Positions 1 through 7,773 of a stretch of DNA of 64,000 nucleotides are shown one piece after another. The translations under genes were made by a program, and so were the position numbers. This stretch comes from Thermomonospora catenispora. Its GTDB lineage: Bacteria; Actinomycetota; Actinomycetes; Streptosporangiales; Streptosporangiaceae. The notes under the pieces are model-generated. The model was given only the letters and a program-made list of their open reading frames with translations. It did not search any database and was not told the origin of the DNA. The stretch is from positions 121,794 to 185,793 of the forward strand of contig NZ_RRYT01000008.1 of the NCBI RefSeq assembly GCF_006363815.1. Reading direction: 5' to 3'. Within the stretch, counting starts at the first letter, position 1; every line of letters begins with the position of its first letter.

Positions 1-1344
1 TGCACGCGCGGCGGACACAGGCACTGCCCCTTGGGACCATCCCCGCGTGCGCGGGGAGCACTGCACGCGCGGCGGACACAGGCACTGCCCCTTGGGACCA
101 TCCCCGCGTGCGCGGGGAGCACCGCCTTGGACACCCCGACCGCCTCGCACAGCGGGGACCATCCCCGCGTGCGCGGGGAGCACCGGTCCATCACCCAGGT
201 GTAGACGTCCCGCATGGGACCATCCCCGCGTGCGCGGGGAGCACACCACGACGCCGGCGAGGTGCTGGAGGGCACGGGGACCATCCCCGCGTGCGCGGGG
301 AGCACCAGTTGCCGCACTTGAGCTTGGTGCCGCGGATGGGACCATCCCCGCGTGCGCGGGGAGCACTGCATGACCGCACCTCGTTCATCGACAGACCGGG
401 GACCATCCCCGCGTGCGCGGGGAGCACCATCGCTCGATCGACCCCTGCCGAGCATCAGCCGGACCATCCCCGCGTGCGCGGGGAGCACGCCCTGGCTCCT
501 GAGGCCGCCGGCGGCCGGGTGGGACCATCCCCGCGTGCGCGGGGAGCACTCCGGCACGGCCCCCTTGGACGTGACATGGATGGGACCATCCCCGCGTGCG
601 CGGGGAGCACGAAGACCGGCCGGTCTTCACGGGCCGGCACCCGGGACCATCCCCGCGTGCGCGGGGAGCACGTGGTAATGCTTGGCGTCACCGCTCCCGA
701 AGTGGGACCATCCCCGCGTGCGCGGGGAGCACGCGATCACGTTCGACGAAGCGGAGCAGGAGACGGGGACCATCCCCGCGTGCGCGGGGAGCACGCGATC
801 ACGTTCGACGAAGCGGAGCAGGAGACGGGGACCATCCCCGCGTGCGCGGGGAGCACGATTCGCTCAGCCGCCAGAGCCCAAACGGACGGGGACCATCCCC
901 GCGTGCGCGGGGAGCACTTTTGCCGCGGGTGGTGTCCCTCCCGATCAGGGGGACCATCCCCGCGTGCGCGGGGAGCACGTGGACCGGGAGAGGGAGTTCC
1001 GCCCGTCGGCGGGACCATCCCCGCGTGCGCGGGGAGCACCCCGAACGCCGCCTACCCTCTGCCGGCGCCGGGGGACCATCCCCGCGTGCGCGGGGAGCAC
1101 TCGCCGTAGCTGGCCGTGCGCCGGCGGCGCCGGGGACCATCCCCGCGTGCGCGGGGAGCACGTACACCGCAGCAAGGGCGAAGAGGGCGTTGAGGGACCA
1201 TCCCCGCGTGCGCGGGGAGCACATTATATCGGGCGGAAAAGCGCCCCGCCTTCGGGGACCATCCCCGCGTGCGCGGGGAGCACGCCATTTCCTGTGCGTA
1301 TTTGGCGTTTTTGCCGGGACCATCCCCGCGTGCGCGGGGAGCAC
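1..1344 (-). CRISPR. CRISPR array 1, type I-E, 22 repeats, continues beyond the left edge
   Basis: 29-nt repeats, on the plus strand beginning GGGACCATCCCC and ending GCGGGGAGCAC, recur every 61 nt (first 33-61, last 1316-1344). The inverted CCCCGCG/CGCGGGG arms are typical of type I-E. The E. coli-type handle corresponds to AUGGUCCC on the minus strand, so transcription is inferred to be leftward from a leader at 1345 onward. Spacers are 32 nt except two of 33 nt (733-765, 795-827). The sequence at 1-32 is a spacer whose left repeat is outside the window. Spacers 1-32 and 62-93 are identical, and 733-765 equals 795-827. The repeat ending at 488 has C instead of G at its outer base. Confidence 0.98.
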
Positions 1345-1421
1345 ACTCGCTGACCTGCAGTTTTATCTCGGACTGACCTCGGAATTCATCACTTCTTGCA
1401 ACTCAGACATATCGGGCATCG
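1345..1421 (-). promoter_or_regulatory. Leader of CRISPR array 1
   Basis: The 77 nt beside the last repeat match the sequence beside the first repeat of array 2 when both are read towards the array. The proximal 14 nt GCAGGTCAGCGAGT is identical in both, followed by further blocks such as AGAAGTGA and GATAAA at the same spacing. Shared sequence directly abutting the repeats marks the leader end, where promoter and spacer-integration signals lie. This places the youngest spacers of array 1 at its right-hand end. Confidence 0.85.
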
Positions 1422-1481
1422 GGAATCGTGCTGGAGGCATGATGAAGCTCTGCCGGTGACCTGCCGCCGTCCAACGGCCTT

Positions 1482-1511
1482 GCCTGCCCTGAGACCACCC
1501 GGACGGCAGGC
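1482..1511 (-). terminator. Stem-loop downstream of cas2
   Basis: GCCTGCC (1482-1488) pairs perfectly with GGCAGGC (1505-1511) around a 16-nt loop, 55 nt beyond the end of cas2 in the direction of cas transcription and before the array 1 leader. There is no U-tract, which is common for actinomycete hairpin terminators. It may separate cas transcription from array transcription. Confidence 0.4.
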
Positions 1512-1565
1512 CCTGCCGTGGCGGACGCGACCGCCGTTCCTGAGCCGTCGTGACGACGGAGCAGA

Positions 1566-1913
1566 TCAACGTCTATAGCGGCGACGTTTGGATGCCTTGC
1601 TCCAGCCGCTCGGCGGCGGGGCCGCGGAGACCGCAGGCCTCTGCTTAGGGCGGCGGATCAAGGTGACGCCTTCGTAGTCGACGGGGTGCCACTTGTGGTC
1701 CCACGTCTCGAAGGTGAAACCCTGCTCATTGTTGGTGGTGTAGGCGAGGAGAGCACGGCCGGCTCCGGCGTACTGGCGCACCTCTCGCCAAAGGGCCTCC
1801 CGGACGCGTGCGGAGGGGCCGCCGATGAAGACGCCCGGGGATATCTCCATCAGCCACCGGGTGAGGAAGCCGCGGAGACCGGTGGGGCACTGGGTGAGGA
1901 TGATGATCGTCAC
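1566..1913 (-). CDS. cas2: CRISPR-associated protein Cas2 (type I-E, CasCT1978 family)
   Basis: 115 aa. Cas2 is the dimeric core of the Cas1-Cas2 integrase that inserts new spacers at the leader-proximal repeat. The N-terminus MTIIILTQCPTGLRGFLTRW and the following EISPGVFIGG and VREALW segments are typical of Cas2e, with a ferredoxin-like fold of about 85 residues. A basic, disordered C-terminal extension (WSKASKRRRYRR) follows. The start overlaps the cas1 stop by 4 nt (ATGA), so translation is coupled. It is the last gene of the cas operon. Confidence 0.95.
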   Translation of the reverse strand: MTIIILTQCPTGLRGFLTRWLMEISPGVFIGGPSARVREALWREVRQYAGAGRALLAYTTNNEQGFTFETWDHKWHPVDYEGVTLIRRPKQRPAVSAAPPPSGWSKASKRRRYRR

Positions 1914-2860
1914 CAGGGCATCCCATCGTCGTAGTTGCGACCCGATTCCAGCTCCGCCCCTCGATCGCCCTGGAGGGTGACGCGATCAATGCCGCCGTCC
2001 ATGGGGTCGTCGACCTCCTCGGGCAGCAGAAGGCTCTTGATGTCGTCGACGCATCGGCGGAGCAGGCCGATGCGGTTGACCTCGTCGCGGACGGCTCGAC
2101 GGGTGCGGGAGCCCACGTCCTCAGGGCTTTCGGCGGCGGTGGCGAAGGCTATGGGTAGGGCGATCTCGGTCTTGTAGAGGTCGGCGATGTCGAGGACGAA
2201 GGCCAGTTCATGGCCCGAGTGGATGAAACCGAGGCCGGAGGCGCAGCCGAGGGCGGCGACGGTGGTCTGAGCGATGCCGTACATGCACTGGGCGGCGGCC
2301 GTGACCGCTTGGTTGACCGGGTCACCTGAGCCGAAGTCTCCCGGTATGTAGTGGCGACCGCCCCATGTGATGCCGTATTTAGCGGCTTCCGTCCGATAAC
2401 GCTCCTTGACTCGTCGGCCCTCTCTGCCGAGGAGTTCTTGGCGGGTGAGGCCGGCGGGATCCTCGTCGGGGAAGCGCATCCGGTACATCGCGCGGGCGAC
2501 TTCCAGGCGGGTACGGTGGTTGGCCCATTTCTTCGCCTGGGCCTCGACCAGGGCGGAGGATCGGGTGAGGGATCTTCCGCCCGAGTAGAAGCGGACCCCT
2601 TGCTCGCCCACCCACACCACGCCTGCTCCGCTGTCGCCCAGAACGCTCATGGCCTGGTGGGTGACGCGGGTTCCGGGCCCCAACAGCAGGCAGCCGATCG
2701 TCGCCGAGGGGATGTGCGTGATCCCGTCCGCATCCTCTGCGGTGATCGCGTTGTCCTCGCGGTGGATGGTGCAGCGCTCCAGGTAGAGGAACGAGATCCG
2801 GTCGCCCATCCTGGTCAGTTCTCGCGGCGAGGAGGCTCCTCGCCGGCTGACGGTGGACAT
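1910..2860 (-). CDS. cas1: CRISPR-associated endonuclease/integrase Cas1 (type I-E)
   Basis: 316 aa, the usual length of Cas1e. It is the catalytic subunit of spacer acquisition. The metal-binding residues align with the E. coli set at the same spacing: E147 (GREGRR), H214 (FIHSGHE), D224 and D227 (FVLDIADLYK). The N-terminal beta-sandwich domain covers roughly residues 20-95. The C-terminal tail is acidic. It lies 3 nt after cas6e and overlaps cas2 by 4 nt. All visible catalytic residues are present, so adaptation should be functional. Confidence 0.97.
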   Translation of the reverse strand: MSTVSRRGASSPRELTRMGDRISFLYLERCTIHREDNAITAEDADGITHIPSATIGCLLLGPGTRVTHQAMSVLGDSGAGVVWVGEQGVRFYSGGRSLTRSSALVEAQAKKWANHRTRLEVARAMYRMRFPDEDPAGLTRQELLGREGRRVKERYRTEAAKYGITWGGRHYIPGDFGSGDPVNQAVTAAAQCMYGIAQTTVAALGCASGLGFIHSGHELAFVLDIADLYKTEIALPIAFATAAESPEDVGSRTRRAVRDEVNRIGLLRRCVDDIKSLLLPEEVDDPMDGGIDRVTLQGDRGAELESGRNYDDGMPW

Positions 2861-2863
2861 GGG

Positions 2864-3553
2864 TCACGCCGCCGCGAGGGTCATCAGGCCGCAGCCGTAG
2901 GCTTTGGCCCGGCCCAGTCCGCGGGTGAGGGTGCGGCGGAGGGCGTCGGGGTCGGTGACCTCGAGCCTGCCGTCATAGGTCACGGTGAGCAGGGTGACCG
3001 GTTTGGTGCCGCCGCGCTTTCGGAACGTCAGCCGGCGTCGTTCCCGGATGACCACTTCGTGGAGGTCGACGCCGGGGATGAGCTGGCGTTCGCCGGGTTT
3101 TTCCACCACCCGGAAACCGGCGGCCTCCTGGCGTTGCAACAGCCAGCGGAGCTGGTGCCGCAGGCCGACGTGGGCTGTGATCTTGGTGGGTTCGGTGTCG
3201 TTGCGTCGGGCGGTGTGCACGGGGTTGGCGGTGAGGCGGAAGGCCCACTCATCGCCCTTGGCCAGGCGGGAGAGGAACGGCTCGTAGTCGTAGGTCTGCC
3301 AGGTGCCGGTGGTGGGCCAGCCGGCCTGTTCGACCAGGTGGGTGAGGTCGGGTCTGGTCGGGCTGACGATGTAGAGATAGGTCTCCGCCCGGCTGTTGCG
3401 GTCGATCCGCCACAGCACTCGCGGTCCGCCGTCCTCCTGGGCCGGGATCTCGGCGAATGAGGACATCACCGCGGCGTGCATCGTCTGGGGCGAGGAGAGG
3501 ACCTTGCGGGCGGTGATCCGCGCCGTGTTGATGCGGAAGCGGGTCAGGTACAT
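2864..3553 (-). CDS. cas6e: crRNA endonuclease Cas6e (Cse3/CasE)
   Basis: 229 aa. It cleaves the repeat hairpin of the pre-crRNA and stays bound to the crRNA 3' end in Cascade. The N-terminal SPQTMHAAV motif carries the catalytic histidine at position 26, as in Thermus Cse3, and a glycine-rich loop near the C-terminus (GLGRAKAYGCGLMTL) is typical of RAMP folds. The ATG at 3553 overlaps the cas5e stop as TGATG; a GTG three bases upstream is possible. Its substrates are the repeats of both flanking arrays. Confidence 0.95.
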   Translation of the reverse strand: MYLTRFRINTARITARKVLSSPQTMHAAVMSSFAEIPAQEDGGPRVLWRIDRNSRAETYLYIVSPTRPDLTHLVEQAGWPTTGTWQTYDYEPFLSRLAKGDEWAFRLTANPVHTARRNDTEPTKITAHVGLRHQLRWLLQRQEAAGFRVVEKPGERQLIPGVDLHEVVIRERRRLTFRKRGGTKPVTLLTVTYDGRLEVTDPDALRRTLTRGLGRAKAYGCGLMTLAAA

Positions 3554-4257
3554 CACTCGCCTCCAAGGACAGCGATCGGGTCGTGGTCGGGCGGTTGTGG
3601 GGCCATGGGGTTGGGCACCTCGACGTATCCGTGGCGGACGCCGCGCAGGGCGTACCGGCGATGGGCGGGGTCGAAGCTGATGGGCTGGTCACGGATGCTG
3701 TCGACCCGGCCGTCGTCAGCGGTGGCTTCGATGAGGGTCTCCAGCCGCACGGTCGGCTCGCGGTGCCGTCGCTGATACCAGCGGGAGGCCCGCCACTCCT
3801 CTTCGCGTAGGGCCTGCTCGACGCCGCCGGCTTCGCGGACCCTCAGGTCGAGCGGGCGTGAGGGCGGGCAGGAGCGGCGCCCGAGGTAGGGCAGGTACGT
3901 CGGTCGGCGCACGGCCCGGTGCAGCTCGTCGATCAGGTCGTCGGGACCTTCGAGCGCGACGACGAACACGGCGTCCGCCAGGTAGAACCGCTCGGAGACC
4001 GGCATGGACTTGCCCGTCTCGAAGTGGTGGGCGGTCTGATAGTCGCGGACCGGCACTCCGCGCTGGTCGATGCGGACGCCGAACCGCAGTGCCGCCAGGT
4101 CGGCGGGATCGTGCGAGCGGTCCCGTCCGAGTGCCGCGGCGAGCAGGCCGATCACACCGCTCTTGGTGGGGGCCGGCTCCGTGGTGCGGCGGGCGAATCG
4201 CGCCGAGGAGCCCCATGCCTGGAGGGGGCCGGCGAGCTGAAGCAGCAGAACGCTCAT
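3553..4257 (-). CDS. cas5e: Cascade subunit Cas5e (CasD)
   Basis: 234 aa, normal for Cas5e. This subunit caps the 5' handle of the crRNA and contacts Cas7 and CasA. The N-terminus MSVLLLQLAGPLQAWGSSAR is diagnostic of Cas5e, followed by TEPAPTKSGVIGLLAAALG and a long helical region. The ATG at 4257 overlaps the cas7e stop (ATGA, 4254-4257). Confidence 0.96.
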   Translation of the reverse strand: MSVLLLQLAGPLQAWGSSARFARRTTEPAPTKSGVIGLLAAALGRDRSHDPADLAALRFGVRIDQRGVPVRDYQTAHHFETGKSMPVSERFYLADAVFVVALEGPDDLIDELHRAVRRPTYLPYLGRRSCPPSRPLDLRVREAGGVEQALREEEWRASRWYQRRHREPTVRLETLIEATADDGRVDSIRDQPISFDPAHRRYALRGVRHGYVEVPNPMAPQPPDHDPIAVLGGE

Positions 4258-5450
4258 GATTCGTCGTTCTGTCGGGCGGCGACTTCGGCGCCGACCGCTT
4301 TGACGAGTTCGGGAAGGGACACCTCGGTGCCGAGGCCGGCCAGGGCGGTGGTGTTGGGGCCGACGCGCAGCACCCAGGTCTTGGTGTCGTCGGTGACGCC
4401 GTAGGCGCGCTCGATCTCCGGAATGTACCGAGCCAGGCGTTCGCAGGCTTCGCGCATGTGCCCGCCGCCGCCCTGGTCGGGGCGGCAGGGCTCTTCGAAT
4501 GCGCTGACGAAGTTGATCGGGCGGGTCGAGCGGATCTTCACCACGACCGCATCGGGCAGGGTGTGGTTGCCGAAGGTGTTGAGCTTTCCGGTGGGCAGCG
4601 AGGTGATGAAGCCTTGGATGAAGGCTTCCACCGCGCGGCGGACCGGCTCGGTGAGGGGCTCGTCCTCGCGCAGTCCCTTGCCGAGGTTCCGGCTCAGCAG
4701 GTCCACGTCGACCGCCGCGTACCGGTAGAGGGTGGCGGAGGTGAACTCGACGGTGCCGATCATGCCCGCGCCGGCATCGTCGTCTTCGCGTTCCTTGTGG
4801 TCGTCGACGGCGGTGTAGTAGTCGGATTCGCTCTCCGCCTGGTGGACGCTGATGGCGTGGGCCACCTGGGCGGCGGCGTCGACGTTGATGTCGACGCCGT
4901 CGGCGACCATCCGGCCGAACAGCGCGATGTCGACCGAGTGCCGGCTGTTGGCGATCTGCTTGGCCTCGGCCTTGTTGCCGGAGTCTTTGAAGAACGCCTT
5001 GATGTCGTCGCGGCCCTTGACGGCGAGCTCGGCCAGGCCGTCCAGCTGGCGGGCGCTGAAGAACAGCAGGTACTTGGCCTCCGGAGGCGGCGTGGAGCCG
5101 CCCTCTTTGGCGGACGCCTTGCGCTTGGGCGGTTCGACCTTCGTGCCGGTGGCGGCTCGGACGGTCTCGGCGGCCAGGTCCCAGGCCTCGGTCTCGGTGA
5201 TGGAGTCGTCCAGCCCGCGGATCCGGCCGGCCAGCAGTTCGGCGACTCGCCTGGTGCGGACGCCCAGCTCGCTGGGGTCCAGCAGCTCGTGGAAGGCACG
5301 GCGGGTGGCGCGCTTCCAGGACTGGCTGGAGACCCGGGCGCGGCGGACGCCTCCGTAGACGGCGGTCTTGGGGGCGCCGGTGTCGTCTCGGTTGAGATTG
5401 CTCGGCGGGACGGTCTGCAGGGCGTGGAGTTCGACGATGGTGCGGGTCAT
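4254..5450 (-). CDS. cas7e: Cascade backbone subunit Cas7e (Cse4/CasC)
   Basis: 398 aa. Cas7e polymerises along the crRNA spacer and forms the Cascade backbone. The start MTRTIVELHALQTVPPSNLN, with VRRARVSSQSWKRATR near residue 40, is characteristic of Cse4/CasC. A lysine- and proline-rich insert near residues 100-115 (KRKASAKEGG) probably lies in a flexible thumb loop. The ATG at 5450 overlaps the casB stop by 4 nt. The longer upstream reading frame is not the start, because it would run through casB. Confidence 0.97.
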   Translation of the reverse strand: MTRTIVELHALQTVPPSNLNRDDTGAPKTAVYGGVRRARVSSQSWKRATRRAFHELLDPSELGVRTRRVAELLAGRIRGLDDSITETEAWDLAAETVRAATGTKVEPPKRKASAKEGGSTPPPEAKYLLFFSARQLDGLAELAVKGRDDIKAFFKDSGNKAEAKQIANSRHSVDIALFGRMVADGVDINVDAAAQVAHAISVHQAESESDYYTAVDDHKEREDDDAGAGMIGTVEFTSATLYRYAAVDVDLLSRNLGKGLREDEPLTEPVRRAVEAFIQGFITSLPTGKLNTFGNHTLPDAVVVKIRSTRPINFVSAFEEPCRPDQGGGGHMREACERLARYIPEIERAYGVTDDTKTWVLRVGPNTTALAGLGTEVSLPELVKAVGAEVAARQNDES

Positions 5451-6091
5451 CGGGCGTCCTTGTCGTTCGTTGTCGCGATGGGGGTGTTTTCGGTGTCGGC
5501 GTTCTCGGGCCGGTAGGCGTGGAAGCTGCCGCCCCAGATCTGCCGGACTCGCCGCATGCCGTCCGGCGTCTGGGCCTGGTAGAGACGGGTCGCGAGCAGC
5601 CGGTAGTCGAGGGGGATGGCGTATCGGCGCAGGAGGGTGACGAGCTCCCGCAGCCGGTAGGCCAGGACGTCCGGGGTGGACGCCGCTCCCACGCGGACGA
5701 AGCGTCGGCGGATCGGCTCGTCGATCTCGTTGCCGGGCATCATCCGGCGGACGGCCGCGCCGAGTTCGATGCCGGGTTGGTGCATGCCCTGCTCGGTGCG
5801 GGACTGCTGGTGGAGCGCGTACAGGGTCACCGCCAGGAACAGGGCGTTCTCGGCGCGGATCGCCTCGGTCTCGGAAAGGTCTTCTTCGAAGAGCGCTTCG
5901 GTGCCGATCATCCCCCACAGTTCGGGCATGTCCTGGGGCAGTTTGCCGGCGCCGCGCCGCAGCTGGGCCAAGGTGGCGACGGCCGCGCTCTGGTCGGCGA
6001 GGTAGCCCTTCTGCCATCTGGTGATGGACTCGTCGGCGACCTGGCCCACCAGGTCCTGCAGGCGGTGTCGGGCGGGCGGAGCCGTGGTCAT
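5447..6091 (-). CDS. casB: Cascade small subunit Cse2 (CasB)
   Basis: 214 aa, all-helical, with the family motif GAGKLPQDMPELW near residue 50. Two copies form the belly of Cascade and stabilise the R-loop. The ATG at 6091 overlaps the casA stop as ATGA (6088-6091), and its own stop overlaps the cas7e start, placing it between casA and cas7e as in most I-E operons. Confidence 0.95.
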   Translation of the reverse strand: MTTAPPARHRLQDLVGQVADESITRWQKGYLADQSAAVATLAQLRRGAGKLPQDMPELWGMIGTEALFEEDLSETEAIRAENALFLAVTLYALHQQSRTEQGMHQPGIELGAAVRRMMPGNEIDEPIRRRFVRVGAASTPDVLAYRLRELVTLLRRYAIPLDYRLLATRLYQAQTPDGMRRVRQIWGGSFHAYRPENADTENTPIATTNDKDAR

Positions 6092-7773
6092 GACCGGGCC
6101 TCCAGAATCTGGTCGTCGTCGGCGGAGGGGGTGCTTCGGGCCGCTTTGGGCAGGGCCGCGGCGAGCTCGCGGCGGAACGTCCGGAAGGCGCGGGAGGAGT
6201 TCAGCCAGATCTCCTGCCCCTTCTTGGTCTCGATGACCCGTCCCTCCCATGCCGGGTCACCGGCCGCGTTCACCAGGTCGCGTCCCAGGGCGTGGACGAT
6301 CCGGTGGGCGCGGCTCTGCCATGCGGTCCGGCGTTCGTCGGCGTCGACCCCCGGTTCGAGCCCGGTCAGCCATTCGCGGAACGGGCCGTCCAGCATGCCG
6401 AATCCGAGGGTGCGGGCGGTGGCCGCCGCGGGCTCGGGGTCGGTTCCGGACGCCCTGGCCAGGTCGGCGGCGAGGGTGCCGAGGATCCGCACGGCGTTCT
6501 CCGCGTCGGCCACGGCGTCGATCGCCGTCTGCCCCAGGTCCTTGTCCCGGTCGTGGAGGAGGACGACGGGCATCGTCACGGCGTCGTCGATCATCTCGTC
6601 GATGACCGACTGCTGGGTGCCGTACACCACGCCCAGCAGCCGGGCCCGGATCAGATGGTCCTGCGGCAGCGGCCCCTCGATCGTCAGGCGTGCGACCCAG
6701 TCCAGGATGCGGGGGCGCACGATGGCGGCGGCCTCTCCGCGCCGCTCGGCGCCGTCGGCGCGGCCGGCGATCAGGGCGCCCAGGCCGCGCCATGCGCTGC
6801 GGCCGGGGTCGTGCTCCCGCGGCAGGTACACCTGGGGTTCGCCCAGTTTCTTCTCCTGGGCGGGGCTGCGCCGCCAGGCCGTCATCGGTTCGTGCGCGTG
6901 CTTGTTGTGCGGGGCGAGGGGGTCGCCGTAGGCGAGGACTACGCCGTGGACGCCGTCGGCGTCGAAGTGCAGTCGTATGCGTCTGGACTGCCAGGTGTAG
7001 AGGTCGCGGACGCCGGCGGGGCGGGTTGTCAGCTCGGTCGCGTCCAGCTCCCGGGGGCCGCGCGGTTCCTGTCGCCAGGCCGGCCTGTCGCGATCCGGGT
7101 CGACCTGCAGGTTGGGAGTGTCGAACGCGATGAGGTTGAGCAGCAGCGTCTCGCGCAGGTCGTCGCCTTCGACGAGGACGCCTCCGAGGTTGCCCGCCCA
7201 GGCGACTCCTTGCGGGTACACCTTGCCGCCCTTGACCCTGGGGTCGCCCACCGCCCCGGACTTGATGCCTGAGGTGTCGAAGGCGTGGGCGTGCACGAGC
7301 CACCGTGCGGCCTCGGCGAACTCGAGCCGTTCCACGCCGGTCGCGCGCATCGTGAAGAACAACGCGCCGTTGGGAACGTCGGCGACGATCCGGTCCAGGG
7401 AGAAGACCTCGTCGTTGGCGGTGCGCAGGTCGGCGGTCTGCAGAAACGGCGTCCGGGGGTGGAGCAGGTCGAATCGCTCACGGTGCCGTTCCAGGTAGGC
7501 GGTGATCCGGTCGACGGGCAGTCCCTCTTCCCACAGTTCCGTCCAGGCGTGGACGTCCTCGGGCCCGTCGATCACATCGTGCAGCACGGCCAGCAGCAGC
7601 CGAAGGAGCGCGAACTCCTGGGTGGGCACGTCGCCGACCAGCCGGTGCAGGTCGTGGGCCTGCTGGAAGACCTCGGCCAACGACAGCACGTCCTCAGAGC
7701 CGTCGCGACGCAGCACCGGCAGCCACGGGCGGCTGGTGAGGTCGAAGGACGGTATGGCCGGTTCACTCGGCAC
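6088..7773 (-). CDS. casA: Cascade large subunit Cse1 (CasA)
   Basis: 561 aa. CasA recognises the PAM and recruits Cas3. The N-terminus PSFDLTSRPWLPVLRRDG and the segment ALLRLLLAVLHDV are family hallmarks, and the C-terminal four-helix bundle fills the last 150 residues. The gene overlaps the cas3 end by 11 nt, so the effector nuclease and Cascade are translated from one message. Confidence 0.96.
   Translation of the reverse strand: MPSEPAIPSFDLTSRPWLPVLRRDGSEDVLSLAEVFQQAHDLHRLVGDVPTQEFALLRLLLAVLHDVIDGPEDVHAWTELWEEGLPVDRITAYLERHRERFDLLHPRTPFLQTADLRTANDEVFSLDRIVADVPNGALFFTMRATGVERLEFAEAARWLVHAHAFDTSGIKSGAVGDPRVKGGKVYPQGVAWAGNLGGVLVEGDDLRETLLLNLIAFDTPNLQVDPDRDRPAWRQEPRGPRELDATELTTRPAGVRDLYTWQSRRIRLHFDADGVHGVVLAYGDPLAPHNKHAHEPMTAWRRSPAQEKKLGEPQVYLPREHDPGRSAWRGLGALIAGRADGAERRGEAAAIVRPRILDWVARLTIEGPLPQDHLIRARLLGVVYGTQQSVIDEMIDDAVTMPVVLLHDRDKDLGQTAIDAVADAENAVRILGTLAADLARASGTDPEPAAATARTLGFGMLDGPFREWLTGLEPGVDADERRTAWQSRAHRIVHALGRDLVNAAGDPAWEGRVIETKKGQEIWLNSSRAFRTFRRELAAALPKAARSTPSADDDQILEARS

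Noticed and set aside
47..1459. Several frames of 80-330 codons across CRISPR array 1
   Set aside because: They translate the repeat (MRGEH / PSPRARGA / TIPACAGST units) and are products of the 61-nt periodicity.
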